A DNA stretch of 64,000 nt, taken from the NCBI RefSeq assembly GCF_019392195.1, contig NZ_JAHXKI010000007.1:50411-114410 (forward strand), read 5' to 3'. The notes below the pieces were generated by a model. It was not told the DNA's origin, searched no databases, and worked only from the letters and a program-made list of their open reading frames with translations. Both the position numbers and the translations under genes were made by a program. This document shows positions 39,872-50,301 of the stretch, one piece after another; the first letter of the stretch is position 1; every line of letters begins with the position of its first letter. The stretch is from Marinobacter sp. F4206 (GTDB lineage: Bacteria > Pseudomonadota > Gammaproteobacteria > Pseudomonadales > Oleiphilaceae).

Positions 39872-40401
39872 ATCAGGTCATCGGGGATTTCGTAGCCGGC
39901 ATAGGGGTCGTCTTCGCCAACATCATCGGTTTTGCGATCATGAAGAACCACGACGGCACTCTCATCCCGCTCCATGATCTTCCTCGCAACGCCTTCCGCA
40001 ACGATCTCATACGCCTCATTCACGAAGACAATTGCCAGACGCCCGCGTGAAAGCTGGTCGACCATGGTGTCGTCGACAAAGATCTTCTTGATCTTCTTGT
40101 CGTGAACGAACTGGTAAGATGTCTCGCCACGGCTGCGGTCCAGACGGTTGGTCTCGACGAGCTGCCGAATCTGAGCCTGAATCGCTTTTTTCTCGGCCTC
40201 TTGCTGGCGTTGCCGGTTAAGCTCGCGGTCCCGCTCGGCTTTTTCTTCGCGGGCCTGGCGGGCCCGAACTTCCGCTTCGTTCTCCTGAACAGTGCCCTTG
40301 GGCTGGGATTTTCGCTTTTTCCGTTTTTCGGTACGGATGGCCTTGGCTTTCTTCTCGTCAGCCAGGCCGGCTTTCAGTAGCTGATCCTGTAGGGACGCCA
40401 T
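39865..40401 (-). CDS. DUF2058 protein (YaiL-like)
   Basis: A 178-residue soluble protein. It opens ASLQDQLLKAGLADEKKAKA, followed by a long basic/acidic helical stretch (KRKKRKSQPKGTVQENEAEV, Gln/Arg/Glu-rich) likely to form a coiled coil, then a conserved C-terminal domain with YQFVHDKKIKKIFVDD and QLSRGRLAIV. This is the DUF2058/YaiL family, a nucleoprotein/polynucleotide-associated enzyme by older naming; function is not established. Confidence 0.88.
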   Translation of the reverse strand: MASLQDQLLKAGLADEKKAKAIRTEKRKKRKSQPKGTVQENEAEVRARQAREEKAERDRELNRQRQQEAEKKAIQAQIRQLVETNRLDRSRGETSYQFVHDKKIKKIFVDDTMVDQLSRGRLAIVFVNEAYEIVAEGVARKIMERDESAVVVLHDRKTDDVGEDDPYAGYEIPDDLMW

Positions 40402-40509
40402 TAGTAACTCCGTTAATTGGTGGCAAACTCTGGTATCCTGATGCGCTAGTATACGCCCTCATTATTTTGCCTCCATCACCCGTGTTCGCCGATTTCAGGA
40501 TTTTCTTGT

Positions 40510-41883
40510 ATGCCTTCCTTTAAAACGTTTGGTCTTTCCCCTGCCATGACCTCCAACCTTGAGCAGTTGGGGTTTGAGCAGCCAACTGAAATTCAGGCGA
40601 AAGCCTTGCCCCATTGTCTGGCGCGCCGGGATGTGATCGCCATGGCGCAGACCGGTAGCGGTAAGACGGCGGCCTTCGGCATTGGGCTGATAGAACACCT
40701 GAAGCCCCGATTGTTTGCGGTGCAGGGGTTGGTGCTTTGCCCCACGCGAGAGCTGGCGGACCAGGTGGCCAAGGCGCTTCGGGAACTGGCCCGAGCCCGG
40801 GATAACGTGAAGATTCTGACCCTGTGCGGTGGGGTGGCGATTGGTCCACAGATCGGTTCCCTGAGCCACGGCGCCCACATAGTGGTAGGTACACCGGGCC
40901 GGATTCAGGACCATCTCAGAAAAGGCACGCTCACCCTGGACCGGGTAAATACCGTGGTGTTGGACGAGGCGGACCGGATGCTGGACATGGGGTTTGAAGA
41001 GGCCATGGAAGATATCCTGGGCCAGACCCCGGAGTCCCGCCAGACCCTGATGTTTTCCGCTACCTGGCCGGAGGCCATCCGCAAGCTCAGTACCCGCTAC
41101 CAGCGTGAGCCAGAGGATGTGCGGGCTGAGGCAAACCAGGGCAATCCGGATATCCGGGAAATGTTCTACGAAATCGCGCCGGGCGCTGCTCATGAGGCGG
41201 TCATGGCGCTGCTGTCTGAGCGTGAGCCGTCGTCCTGCATCGTGTTTTGCACCACCAAACAACAGTGCGATGAGCTGGCGGATGATTTGCGCCAGAACGG
41301 GTTTTCTGCCCTGGCCCTGCACGGCGACCTGGAGCAGCGAGAACGAGACAGTGTGTTGGTTCGCTTTGGTAATCAGAGTTGCTCGGTGCTGGTGGCGACG
41401 GATGTGGCGGCCAGGGGGTTGGATATCAAATCCCTGCCATTGGTGATTAACGCTGAACCGGCGCGGGATCCCGAAGTGCATACCCATCGGGTCGGGCGGA
41501 CCGGCCGGGCAGGGGAACAGGGGCTTGCCGTGACCTTCTGCACGCCCGCCAAGGGGCACAAGATCAATCGGCTGGAATCGGAGCGTGGCCGCGCTGTCGA
41601 ATGGGGTGATACCGAAGCGTTGATGGCGGTGCCCAGGAAACCGGTTGCGCCGGCCATGAAAACCTTATGCATCGCTGGCGGTCGAAAAGAAAAGATCCGA
41701 CCGGGCGATGTGCTGGGTGCGCTCACGGGTGAGGCTGGAATTCCTGGAACCGCGGTGGGGAAAATCGACCTCTTCGATTTCCAGTGTTTTGTGGCAATTG
41801 ACAAAAATCATGCCGCCAAGGCATTGAAGCGACTGGAAGCCGGCCGTATCAAAGGGCGAAAAATCCGCGTCCGGTACGCGTGA
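40510..41883 (+). CDS. dbpA: ATP-dependent RNA helicase DbpA
   Basis: DEAD-box helicase, 457 residues. Motif Q (GFEQPTEIQAKALP), Walker A MAQTGSGKT, DEAD (VLDEADRMLDMGF), SAT and HRVGRTGRAG are all present. The C-terminal 75 residues form the DbpA RNA-recognition domain (GRKEKIRPGDVLGAL, then IKGRKIRVRYA), which binds hairpin 92 of 23S rRNA during large-subunit assembly. It is monocistronic. Confidence 0.96.
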   Translation: MPSFKTFGLSPAMTSNLEQLGFEQPTEIQAKALPHCLARRDVIAMAQTGSGKTAAFGIGLIEHLKPRLFAVQGLVLCPTRELADQVAKALRELARARDNVKILTLCGGVAIGPQIGSLSHGAHIVVGTPGRIQDHLRKGTLTLDRVNTVVLDEADRMLDMGFEEAMEDILGQTPESRQTLMFSATWPEAIRKLSTRYQREPEDVRAEANQGNPDIREMFYEIAPGAAHEAVMALLSEREPSSCIVFCTTKQQCDELADDLRQNGFSALALHGDLEQRERDSVLVRFGNQSCSVLVATDVAARGLDIKSLPLVINAEPARDPEVHTHRVGRTGRAGEQGLAVTFCTPAKGHKINRLESERGRAVEWGDTEALMAVPRKPVAPAMKTLCIAGGRKEKIRPGDVLGALTGEAGIPGTAVGKIDLFDFQCFVAIDKNHAAKALKRLEAGRIKGRKIRVRYA

Positions 41884-42109
41884 GGCCGGGCTTCAGTCGG
41901 TATTCGGCAAACTCGTCACTAAGGGCCAGGTGACTCGGAAACTCCCTATAGCAATTTGCATTTAGGTTGCTCACGGCTGGTTAAAACGGTAAATTACGCA
42001 GGATTTTGCCTCCCGAATTGCTCTGGAAGGGCCTTAGACTTTAGTCCAACTGGTCCGGCCAGACAAACCGGGGAAATCAACAAACCAATAAAGCAGGTAG
42101 CTATTCGAT

Positions 42110-42361
42110 ATGAATGACCTGATGTCACAAGCCGTAGATCTGATGATTGCGGGCATGGGGTTTGTGTTCGTGTTCCTGATTATTCTGGTATTCGCAACAC
42201 TGCTCATGTCCAAACTCATAGCACGGTTTGCGCCGCCAGAGCCGGCAACCCCGGCCAAAACGCCACGTGCCAAGCCCAAGGCGCCTGCGTCGGTTGACCC
42301 CGATACCGCCGAGGCCATCAAGAAGGCGATTGCACAATTCCGGTCGCGCCACAAGAAGTGA
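42110..42361 (+). CDS. oadG: Oxaloacetate decarboxylase gamma subunit
   Basis: An 83-residue membrane anchor of the sodium-pumping oxaloacetate decarboxylase. One membrane helix ([20 protein letters not shown]) is followed by an Ala/Pro/Lys-rich linker and an acidic-basic C-terminus. Gamma subunits bind zinc through C-terminal His residues; only one is evident here (ends RHKK). It begins the operon oadG-oadA-oadB, the usual order. Confidence 0.92.
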   Translation: MNDLMSQAVDLMIAGMGFVFVFLIILVFATLLMSKLIARFAPPEPATPAKTPRAKPKAPASVDPDTAEAIKKAIAQFRSRHKK

Positions 42362-42401
42362 GCCGGTAATAGATAGAACCTTTAAACAGAAGGCTGACAC
42401 G

Positions 42402-44189
42402 ATGACTGACACAAAGAAACCGCTGGGAATTACGGACGTTATCCTGCGTGACGCCCACCAGTCCCTGCTTGCCACCCGTATGCGGCTTGATGACATGCTG
42501 CCCATTGCCGAGAAACTCGACAAGGTCGGTTTCTGGTCTCTGGAATCCTGGGGTGGGGCCACCTTCGACTCCTGCATTCGCTACCTGGGCGAAGATCCCT
42601 GGGAGCGCATCCGTGAACTGAAAAAAGCCATGCCCAACACCCAACAGCAAATGCTGCTGCGTGGCCAGAACCTGCTGGGTTACCGTCACTATGCGGATGA
42701 CGTGGTGGACCGTTTCTGTGAGCGTGCCGCCGAGAATGGCGTTGATGTATTCCGTATTTTCGACGCGATGAATGATCCGCGTAACCTGGACCGTGCCATC
42801 AAGGCCGTTCGCAAGACCGGCAAGCATGCCCAGGGCACCATCGCCTACACCACTAGCCCGGTTCATACCATCGATATGTGGGTTGACATGGCGAAGGAAG
42901 TGGCTGACATGGGCGCGGACTCCATCGCGATCAAAGACATGGCGGGGATCCTCAAGCCTTACGTGGCCTACGATCTGGTCAGCCGCTTGAAGAAAGAGCT
43001 GGATATCCCGATTCACATGCAGTGCCACGCCACCACCGGCATGTCTACCGCCACCGCTATCAAGGCCGCGGAAGCCGGCATCGACAACGTGGATACTGCC
43101 ATTTCTTCCATGAGCATGACCTATGGCCACTCGCCCACCGAGGCAGTTGTCGCCATCCTGGAAGGTACCGACCGTGACACCGGTCTGGACCTGAATCTGT
43201 TGGAAGAAATCGCCAGCTACTTCCGCAAGGTGCGCAAGAAGTACGCTAAGTTTGAAGGCAGCCTGCGCGGTACCGATTCCCGCATCCTGATTGCCCAGGT
43301 TCCGGGCGGCATGCTGACCAACATGGAAAACCAGCTGCGTGAACAGAACGCGAGCGACAAGTTCGACCAGGTCCTGGACGAAATTCCCAAGGTCCGCGAA
43401 GACCTGGGCTTCATCCCGCTGGTAACGCCGACCTCCCAGATCGTGGGTACCCAGGCGGTACTGAACGTTCTGACCGGCGAGCGCTACAAGTCCATCTCCA
43501 AGGAAACCTCTGCGATCCTGAAAGGCGAATACGGTGCTGCGCCGGCGCCCATGAACAAGGAACTGCAGGACCGTGTTCTTGATGGCAAGGAAGTGATGAC
43601 CTGTCGCCCAGCGGATGTGCTTGAACCAGAAATGGATAAGCTGACCGACGAGCTGAAGAAGCTGGCGGACGAGAAAGGCATCAAGCTGGCTGACAACGTT
43701 GAGGACGATGTTCTGACGTACGCGTTGTTCCCGCAGATCGGCCTGAAGTTCCTGGAAAACCGTGGCAATCCGGATGCGTTCGAGCCGGTTCCGACCGCTG
43801 AAGACGCGGCGCCCGCCAAGAAGGCTGAAGGACCCGAGACCTACACCGTTGATGTCAACGGCAAGAAGTTCGTGGTCGCTGTTTCTGAGGGTGGTGAAAT
43901 TACCCAGATCCAGGGTGAGGGCGGTGCTGCCTCTGCACCGGCTGCCTCCTCTGCTCCGGCTCCTGCGGCTGGTGAGGGTGAACCCGTGGTTGCGCCTTTG
44001 GGCGGCAACATCTTCAAGGTTCTGGTTTCTCCGGGTGACACCGTGGAAGAGGGCGATGTGATGATCATCCTAGAGGCCATGAAGATGGAAACAGAGGTTC
44101 GTGCACCCAAGGCCGGTACGATCGGCGAAGTCTTCATCAAGGTCGGTGATGCCGTTTCCCCTGATGATGAAATGCTGACAATCGCATAA
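42402..44189 (+). CDS. oadA: Oxaloacetate decarboxylase alpha subunit
   Basis: A 595-residue biotin-dependent carboxyltransferase subunit. [18 protein letters not shown] is the conserved metal-binding start of the TIM barrel. A Pro/Ala-rich linker (about residues 505-525) leads to the biotinyl domain with EAMKMET, whose Lys carries biotin. It transfers the carboxyl group of oxaloacetate to biotin and OadB decarboxylates it. The true start is ATG 42402; an in-frame extension into oadG is rejected. Confidence 0.97.
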   Translation: MTDTKKPLGITDVILRDAHQSLLATRMRLDDMLPIAEKLDKVGFWSLESWGGATFDSCIRYLGEDPWERIRELKKAMPNTQQQMLLRGQNLLGYRHYADDVVDRFCERAAENGVDVFRIFDAMNDPRNLDRAIKAVRKTGKHAQGTIAYTTSPVHTIDMWVDMAKEVADMGADSIAIKDMAGILKPYVAYDLVSRLKKELDIPIHMQCHATTGMSTATAIKAAEAGIDNVDTAISSMSMTYGHSPTEAVVAILEGTDRDTGLDLNLLEEIASYFRKVRKKYAKFEGSLRGTDSRILIAQVPGGMLTNMENQLREQNASDKFDQVLDEIPKVREDLGFIPLVTPTSQIVGTQAVLNVLTGERYKSISKETSAILKGEYGAAPAPMNKELQDRVLDGKEVMTCRPADVLEPEMDKLTDELKKLADEKGIKLADNVEDDVLTYALFPQIGLKFLENRGNPDAFEPVPTAEDAAPAKKAEGPETYTVDVNGKKFVVAVSEGGEITQIQGEGGAASAPAASSAPAPAAGEGEPVVAPLGGNIFKVLVSPGDTVEEGDVMIILEAMKMETEVRAPKAGTIGEVFIKVGDAVSPDDEMLTIA

Positions 44190-44202
44190 GGGCCAGCATT
44201 CC

Positions 44203-45537
44203 ATGGATAAATTAATGACACTCTGGACGGGCAGTGGCCTGTTCAATATCGAGCTTGGCCAGGTAATCATGATTGCCGTCGGCCTTCTTCTGCTGTTCCT
44301 TGCGATTCGCAAGGGCTTTGAGCCGCTGCTGCTGGTGCCCATCGGGTTCGGCGGTATTCTGGCGAACATTCCGGAGGCAGGGCTTGCCCTGACTGCGGCG
44401 GAAAACGCGATCCATTTCGCGCTGAAAGATGGCGCGAGCCAGCTTCTGGTCGCCCTGGCGGCGCCGCTGGACGTGGCCTATCAGGCGGGTCAGGCGGTCA
44501 CGCCCGAGCTGAAGGAAGCGTTCAAGGTGGCGGTGAAAGAGGCTAGCCACTCCGAAATGGTAATGGCGAATTCCATCGCCCAGGATTTCGGCTACGGCAA
44601 TGGCATGCTCTATAACTTCTACTCTGTGGTTATAGGCAGCACCATCGGGCCACTGGTGATCTTCATGGGTGTGGGCGCCATGACCGACTTTGGCCCGCTG
44701 CTCGCTAACCCGAAGACGATGCTGCTTGGCGCTGCCGCGCAGTTCGGTATTTTCGGTACGGTTCTGGGCGCTGCGCTGCTTGATTGGTTCGGTATTCTGG
44801 ATTTCAACATTCTGGAAGCCGCGGCCATCGGCATCATCGGTGGTGCCGACGGCCCGACGTCTATCTATGTGTCCAGCGTGCTGGCTCCGCATCTTCTGGG
44901 TGCGATTGCGGTATCGGCCTACGCCTACATGGCGATGGTGCCGATGATCCAGCCGCCGATCATGAAGGCGCTGACCAGTCAGAAAGAGCGGGCCATGAAG
45001 ATGACGCAGCTGCGTCCGGTCAGCAAGAAAGAGAAGATCATCTTCCCTCTGGTCGTGCTGATTGCGGTTGTTCTGTTCCTGCCGGATGCAGCGCCTCTGC
45101 TGGGTATGTTCTGTTTCGGTAACCTGATGCGTGAGTGTGGTGTGGTTGAGCGTCTGAGCGATACGGCCCAGAACGCGCTGATTAACATCACGACCATCTT
45201 CCTGGGGCTGTCTGTCGGCTCCAAGCTGATGGCAGACAAGTTCCTGGATGCTCAAACACTGGGTATCCTGGGCCTGGGTATCGTCGCCTTCGGTGTTGGT
45301 ACCGCGTGTGGTGTTCTGATGGCGAAGCTGATGAACAAGTTCACCAGCGAGCAGATCAACCCGCTGATCGGTTCTGCCGGTGTATCTGCGGTGCCGATGG
45401 CGGCGCGGGTATCCAACAAGGTGGGTCTGGAAGCCAACCCGCAGAACTTCCTGCTGATGCATGCCATGGGTCCGAACGTGGCCGGTGTTATCGGCTCTGC
45501 GGTTGCTGCGGGTGTGATGATCAAGCTGCTTAGCTGA
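44203..45537 (+). CDS. oadB: Oxaloacetate decarboxylase beta subunit (Na+ pump)
   Basis: A 444-residue inner-membrane protein with about ten hydrophobic segments. It decarboxylates carboxybiotin and exports Na+. [20 protein letters not shown] holds the conserved Asp of the sodium site. The last region [18 protein letters not shown] is conserved. A complete G-A-B operon suggests a primary sodium pump, sensible for a marine organism. A strong terminator follows. Confidence 0.97.
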   Translation: MDKLMTLWTGSGLFNIELGQVIMIAVGLLLLFLAIRKGFEPLLLVPIGFGGILANIPEAGLALTAAENAIHFALKDGASQLLVALAAPLDVAYQAGQAVTPELKEAFKVAVKEASHSEMVMANSIAQDFGYGNGMLYNFYSVVIGSTIGPLVIFMGVGAMTDFGPLLANPKTMLLGAAAQFGIFGTVLGAALLDWFGILDFNILEAAAIGIIGGADGPTSIYVSSVLAPHLLGAIAVSAYAYMAMVPMIQPPIMKALTSQKERAMKMTQLRPVSKKEKIIFPLVVLIAVVLFLPDAAPLLGMFCFGNLMRECGVVERLSDTAQNALINITTIFLGLSVGSKLMADKFLDAQTLGILGLGIVAFGVGTACGVLMAKLMNKFTSEQINPLIGSAGVSAVPMAARVSNKVGLEANPQNFLLMHAMGPNVAGVIGSAVAAGVMIKLLS

Positions 45538-45559
45538 TCCTCTCGCTCGTTCAGTACCG

Positions 45560-45600
45560 AAAACCCCGCTTGGCGTATGTCTTGCGGGGTTTTTCTTTTT
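45560..45600 (+). terminator. oadGAB terminator
   Basis: Stem AAAACCCCGC/GCGGGGTTTT with a 14-base loop and a T-rich tail extending to 45600, 22 bases after the oadB stop. Confidence 0.9.
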
Positions 45601-45620
45601 AGGACTGCCAGCGTGGGGCT

Positions 45621-45730
45621 GCACCTGCATGGACACCCTTTTCAGGAACCGCTACGAGCACATCCATGTGCGCTTGTTTCCGGCCGTCCATGGCCTCCAA
45701 CATTCCTGAAAAGGGTGTCCACACAGGTGC
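45621..45730 (-). repeat. Two-hairpin CANGGAYG repeat element, copy 2
   Basis: Read on the minus strand, a 28-bp outer stem (arms 45703-45730 and 45621-45648, two mismatches) encloses a 54-nt core at 45649-45702 that is 46/54 identical to copy 1. Both inner hairpins are kept (GGCC.../...GGCC and GCACA/TGTGC), with loops CATGGACG (45685-45692) and CATGGATG (45661-45668), again matching CANGGAYG. The outer arms share no sequence with copy 1. It sits between the oad terminator and the dnaE2 stop, in the opposite orientation to copy 1 on the chromosome. Confidence 0.8.
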
Positions 45731-45756
45731 ATTCAGGCTTGCGAGTTTTCTCGTAC

Positions 45757-48700
45757 CTAGTGAAAATTCCGGGAACTGACCGGAAGCGTCTTGATGAGGT
45801 GGCTCAGGTCCGAGAGTTTTCCGGCCATCACGTGAACGATATCCCCCTCTCTCTCCAACACTCCTTTCACATGTAACAACCGCGCCGTCAGCAGCGGTTT
45901 TCGCTGTCGTCTTGCGGTTTCCAGCCAGACCACCACGTTTACGTTGCCGGTTTCGTCTTCGAGGGTCACGAAGGTAACACCGGAGGCGGAGCCGGGGCGT
46001 TGGCGGCCGGTGACGAGGCCGGCGACCTGCACGGGGATGCCGGCTTTGGTGGTTTTGAGTTGTTCGGCGCTGAGGCAGAACTGGAGATGGCCCTGTTCAC
46101 GGAGCAGGGCCAGTGGGTGACGTTGCAGGCTCAGGCCCTGGCTGGTGTAGTCGGCGAGTACGTTCTGGCCTTCGGTGGGTTCCGGAAGCTGTTCGCATTG
46201 CTCTGGCTGGTAACTGGCCGGGGCTTCCTCGGCAAACAGTTCGGTGGGTTGTTCGTACTCCAGCAGTTGCCAGTAGGCCTGGTGGCGGTTGGCGGTGAAG
46301 TCCGGCATGGCGTTGGCGCCGGCGAGCAGTTCCATGTCCCGTTGCTGGAGGCCGGCAAGGCTGCGCAGTTCGCTGGCGGAGCTATAGCCGTTATCTGGCC
46401 GTTGCTGGCATAGCCGCTCGGCGCCGCTGGACGAGAAGCCCTGAATTAGCCTGAGTCCGAGCCGGAGGTGCTGGTTCGGGCTGTTCAGAGTGTGATCCCA
46501 GTGGCTGTGGTTTACATCGACCGGCAGCACGGTCACCCCGTGGCGGCGGGCATCCTGAACCAGCTGCGAGGGGGAGTAGAAGCCCATGGGCTGGCTGTTG
46601 AGAAGGGCGCAGTAGAACGCAGCCGGGTGATGGCACTTGATCCAGGCGGAGACGTACACCAGCAGCGCAAAACTGGCGGCGTGGGATTCGGGAAATCCGT
46701 AACCGCCAAACCCGCAGATTTGCTGGTACAGCCGTTCAGCGAAGTCGGCGCTGTGGCCCCGTTCCAGCATGCCGGTGACCAGTTTGTCCCGGAACGGGGT
46801 CAGGTCCCCGTGGGATTTCCAGGCAGCCATGGCCCGGCGCAGCTGGTCCGCCTCGCCGGCGGAGAAACCGGCCGCGACCATGGCCAGCTTGATGACCTGT
46901 TCCTGGAAGATCGGCACCCCCAGCGTGCGCTCGAGCACCTTGCGGATGGCGTCGTTGGGGTAGTCCACCGGCTCCAGGCCGTGCTTGCGCCGCAGGTAGG
47001 GGTGCACCATATCACCCTGAATCGGGCCGGGGCGAACGATCGCCACTTCGATCACCAGGTCGTAATAAGTCTCCGGTTTGAGTCGGGGCAGCATGTTGAT
47101 CTGGGCGCGGGACTCCACCTGGAATACGCCGATGCTGTCGCCTTTCTGGAGCATGGCGTAGGTGGCGCGGTCTTCGTGGGGGATGTCTTGCATCCGGAAG
47201 GGATGGCCCTTTTCCCGGCTGATCAGTTCCAGAGCCCGGCGAATGGCTGAGAGCATGCCCAGAGCGAGGACGTCCACTTTCATCAGGCCCAGGCTTTCCA
47301 GATCGTCTTTGTCCCACTGAATCACGGTGCGGTCGGCCATGGCGGCATTTTCCACCGGGACCAGTTCGGCCAGCGGGCCGGAGCTGATGACGAAGCCGCC
47401 CACGTGCTGGGACAGATGCCGCGGGAAACCCAGCAGGGTATTGACCAGGGTAAAGAACTGGTCCGCCACTTTCGGGTTTCGGGTCAGGCGCTTGTCGAGC
47501 ACCTGTTGGCGCCAGCCGGTGGCCTTGTCACGCCAGTCGATGCCTTCCAGCAATTGCTCCACCTGAGCCGGATCAAAGCCCAGGGCCTTGCCGACATCGC
47601 GGATGGCACTGCGGGGACGGTAACGAATCACCGTGGCGGCCAGTGCCGCACGCTCCCGGCTGTAGCGCCGGTAAATGTACTGGATGACTTCTTCCCGGCG
47701 CTGGTGTTCGAAATCCACGTCGATGTCCGGGGGCTCGTTCCGGTCCTTGGAGATGAAGCGTTCAAACAGCAGTTCCACCCGGGCCGGGTTCACTTCGGTG
47801 ATGCCCAGGCAGTAACAGACCGCGGAGTTGGCGGCCGAGCCCCGGCCCTGGCAGAGGATGCCGCGGCCGCGGGCAAAGGCGACGATGTCATGAATGGTAA
47901 GGAAGTAGTGCTCGTACTTCATCTCAGAGATCAGCGCCAGCTCCTTGCGAATCAGGGCCTGCACGGTCAGCGGCGTGCCATCCGGGTAACGGCGGCGTTC
48001 ACCCTCGTGGGTGAGTCGTTTCAGGTAGCCGGCCGGCGTTTCTGCCTCCGGTACCAGGTCTGGCGGGTATTCGTAGCGCAGGCTGCCGGGCTCGAAGGTG
48101 CATTGGTCAGCAATCCGGAGGGCTTCCCGGAGCCAGGTGTCCGGGAACAGGCGCCGCAAAACCGGTAAGGGCCGCAGGTAACGTTCGCCATTCTGAAACA
48201 GGCAGTGGCCGGCGTTCTCCAGGCTGGTGTGGTTGCGCAGGGCGGTGAGCACGTCCTGAAGCGGCTGGCGCTCACGGCTGTGCATATGCACCTCGCCGGA
48301 GGCGGTGATCGGGCAGCGCAACTGGTCGGCCAGCCAGCGGGCCCGGGCCAGTTGCTGTTCTTCGCCGGATTCTAGGGTACGGGCCGCGGCAATCCAGAAG
48401 CGTGGCTCGAACAATCGTTGTAGCCATTCGCCACCGGCCAGGGCCTGGTCGGCGTCGGCTTCAGCCGGTGCGGGCGGCAGCCACAAACACAGACAGTCAT
48501 CCAGTGTGTGGGTCTCCACATCCCGAAAGAGCAGTTGGTACTGGCCCTTCTCAGCCCGGCGTCGGCCGGTGGTGATCAGCTGGCACAGCTGGCCATACCC
48601 CTTGCGCGTGCGGGCCAGAACAATAAACCGGGGCGGGACGGCGCCGGGCGGGCCGTCATCAAGCTCAAACCAGCTGCCGGTGATCAGTTTCACCGGGCTG

Positions 48701-48876
48701 TCCTTCAGGGCGGCCCAGGCGCGGGGAATACCGGCCACCGAGCAGGCATCGGTGATGGCCAGGGCGGTGTAGCCCAGCTCGGCGGCCCGTTCGGCCAGTT
48801 CCTGGGGGTGGGAGGCGCCGGTCAGAAAGGTAAAGTTGCTGAAGCAGAACAGCTCGGCGTAAGACAATTCGTTCAT
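45757..48876 (-). CDS. dnaE2: Error-prone DNA polymerase DnaE2
   Basis: A 1039-residue C-family polymerase of the SOS mutagenesis operon, acting with ImuA and ImuB in translesion synthesis. PHP-type N-terminus (YAELFCFSNFTFLTGASHP), active-site acidic motifs in the palm (PPDIDVDFEHQRREEV), and a C-terminal OB fold (VAGLVTGRQRPGSASGVTFV, followed by VNVVVWLETA). ATG 48876 overlaps the imuB stop (TGATG); a GTG-type opening at 48888 is rejected. Last gene of imuA-imuB-dnaE2. Confidence 0.96.
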   Translation of the reverse strand: MNELSYAELFCFSNFTFLTGASHPQELAERAAELGYTALAITDACSVAGIPRAWAALKDSPVKLITGSWFELDDGPPGAVPPRFIVLARTRKGYGQLCQLITTGRRRAEKGQYQLLFRDVETHTLDDCLCLWLPPAPAEADADQALAGGEWLQRLFEPRFWIAAARTLESGEEQQLARARWLADQLRCPITASGEVHMHSRERQPLQDVLTALRNHTSLENAGHCLFQNGERYLRPLPVLRRLFPDTWLREALRIADQCTFEPGSLRYEYPPDLVPEAETPAGYLKRLTHEGERRRYPDGTPLTVQALIRKELALISEMKYEHYFLTIHDIVAFARGRGILCQGRGSAANSAVCYCLGITEVNPARVELLFERFISKDRNEPPDIDVDFEHQRREEVIQYIYRRYSRERAALAATVIRYRPRSAIRDVGKALGFDPAQVEQLLEGIDWRDKATGWRQQVLDKRLTRNPKVADQFFTLVNTLLGFPRHLSQHVGGFVISSGPLAELVPVENAAMADRTVIQWDKDDLESLGLMKVDVLALGMLSAIRRALELISREKGHPFRMQDIPHEDRATYAMLQKGDSIGVFQVESRAQINMLPRLKPETYYDLVIEVAIVRPGPIQGDMVHPYLRRKHGLEPVDYPNDAIRKVLERTLGVPIFQEQVIKLAMVAAGFSAGEADQLRRAMAAWKSHGDLTPFRDKLVTGMLERGHSADFAERLYQQICGFGGYGFPESHAASFALLVYVSAWIKCHHPAAFYCALLNSQPMGFYSPSQLVQDARRHGVTVLPVDVNHSHWDHTLNSPNQHLRLGLRLIQGFSSSGAERLCQQRPDNGYSSASELRSLAGLQQRDMELLAGANAMPDFTANRHQAYWQLLEYEQPTELFAEEAPASYQPEQCEQLPEPTEGQNVLADYTSQGLSLQRHPLALLREQGHLQFCLSAEQLKTTKAGIPVQVAGLVTGRQRPGSASGVTFVTLEDETGNVNVVVWLETARRQRKPLLTARLLHVKGVLEREGDIVHVMAGKLSDLSHLIKTLPVSSRNFH

Positions 48877-50294
48877 CAGCCAAACCAACCATGCACGAAC
48901 CAGCCGTCCCGGACATCCCGGAATACCCAGGCCAGCTGACCATTACTGAGTTGGGCAATGTAGTAGTCCCGATGCACCCGCTGGCCATCCCACCAGCCGC
49001 CACTGATCCGTTCCGGCCCGGCAAACCATGTGGTCGGCGCTTCCGTGAGTGGTTGTGGCCCCTGCAGCAGCCATAAGGGGCGGCGGGGCAACTGACTCCA
49101 AGGCGTTGCCTCCGGCCGGCTTTTTCGCTGCACGGCGGAGGCGCTCCAGGCCCGTTCCGGGCGATGGTCGGCCTGGGGCGACAGCTGCTTGAGGGCATGG
49201 TCCCCAAGGCGGGCCTGTAGCCGGCTCATCAGGGTATGCCAGGCTTCATTCAGATCCTGGGTCTCGCCCAACAGATCTTGCCCGGTGGGGGCTTCGCGCC
49301 CCAGGAAGCGTTTTACCGACAGCAACAGTGAAATGACCGGAGCCCTCAGGGGGTGCTGCTCAAAGCGCAGGCGAATCAGGTTCAGGAACGCCTCTGCCCG
49401 GTGCTCCGGACCGGAGGTGCGGATGCGCAGGCGGGTCGGTTCTTCGTGCCGATGATGGAGAATCAGCAGCAGGCTGTCGGTCTCCTGCTGGCGCCAGCAC
49501 AGGTCCTCCTCCAGTTCTGACAGAATGCGCTGCAGCGGAAACAGCAAGCCCTGGACCTGTTCAATCTCCTGTACGAAATCCGCCTGCTGCCGGAAGTGGT
49601 GGGGTGGCTGCCAGGGGGACTGTGGGTCTAGCCGGGAACCCTGAATTTTCTGGACATGGGCCAGGGTTTCCGGGGACAGTCGGCGAGCCAGCTCTGCCGG
49701 CGGCAGGTCAAAGACCTCGCTCAGGGTGTTCAGCCCCAGCCGCTGCAGGCGGGTGCAGGTGCGGGCATCGAACTCTGCCGCCAGCAGTGGCATCTGGCCC
49801 AGGGTGCGCAGGATGTGGCCGTTGTCTGCGGTGCACTCCCCTCTACCACTGCGGGCAATCAGCCGGGCCGCCAGGGGGGTGTGGCCAATGCCGGGCCAGG
49901 CCGTCAGCTGGCGTCCATCAAGGGCCTGTTCCACGGTCTGCCAGACTGCCGGCAAGCCACCGTACAGCCGCTGCAGGCTGCCGATTTCCGCCATCAGGCC
50001 ATCCGGCGGTGCCAGCACAATGTGGTCGGCATAGCGGTACAGCCAGCGGGCCTGATCCTCAAGAATCCGGGCTTCCTGCTGATGGTCTGCTCGCACCGTA
50101 CCCAGCTCCGGCACCAGACTGATGGCGGTTTTCAGCCGCATGCCAGCGTACACGCCCTGATCCCGGGCACCGGGGCAGGCTTGGATCACCTTTTGCCCGG
50201 AACCTTCGACGATCACCAGTGCGCCCGCTTCCTCGCGGGACCGGCGAATATGGTCCAGCAACAGGTGCGGGAAGTGCAGGTACAACCAGAGCAT
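48876..50294 (-). CDS. imuB: ImuB, inactive Y-family polymerase-like protein
   Basis: A 472-residue protein from ATG 50294 (MLWLYLHFPHLLLDHI). It resembles Y-family polymerases, but the N-terminal region where DxDxFF should give catalytic acids reads YLHFPHLLLD, so it lacks catalytic residues, as known for ImuB. It bridges the sliding clamp, ImuA and DnaE2. The long in-frame extension to 50414 is rejected since it runs into imuA. It lies seven bases after the imuA stop. Confidence 0.94.
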   Translation of the reverse strand: MLWLYLHFPHLLLDHIRRSREEAGALVIVEGSGQKVIQACPGARDQGVYAGMRLKTAISLVPELGTVRADHQQEARILEDQARWLYRYADHIVLAPPDGLMAEIGSLQRLYGGLPAVWQTVEQALDGRQLTAWPGIGHTPLAARLIARSGRGECTADNGHILRTLGQMPLLAAEFDARTCTRLQRLGLNTLSEVFDLPPAELARRLSPETLAHVQKIQGSRLDPQSPWQPPHHFRQQADFVQEIEQVQGLLFPLQRILSELEEDLCWRQQETDSLLLILHHRHEEPTRLRIRTSGPEHRAEAFLNLIRLRFEQHPLRAPVISLLLSVKRFLGREAPTGQDLLGETQDLNEAWHTLMSRLQARLGDHALKQLSPQADHRPERAWSASAVQRKSRPEATPWSQLPRRPLWLLQGPQPLTEAPTTWFAGPERISGGWWDGQRVHRDYYIAQLSNGQLAWVFRDVRDGWFVHGWFG

Positions 50295-50301
50295 GGCGAT
50301 A

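Noticed and set aside
44212..45636. A 474-codon frame antisense to oadB, rich in Arg, His and Gln
   Set aside because: Its composition is that expected when hydrophobic membrane codons are read in reverse; oadB is certain.
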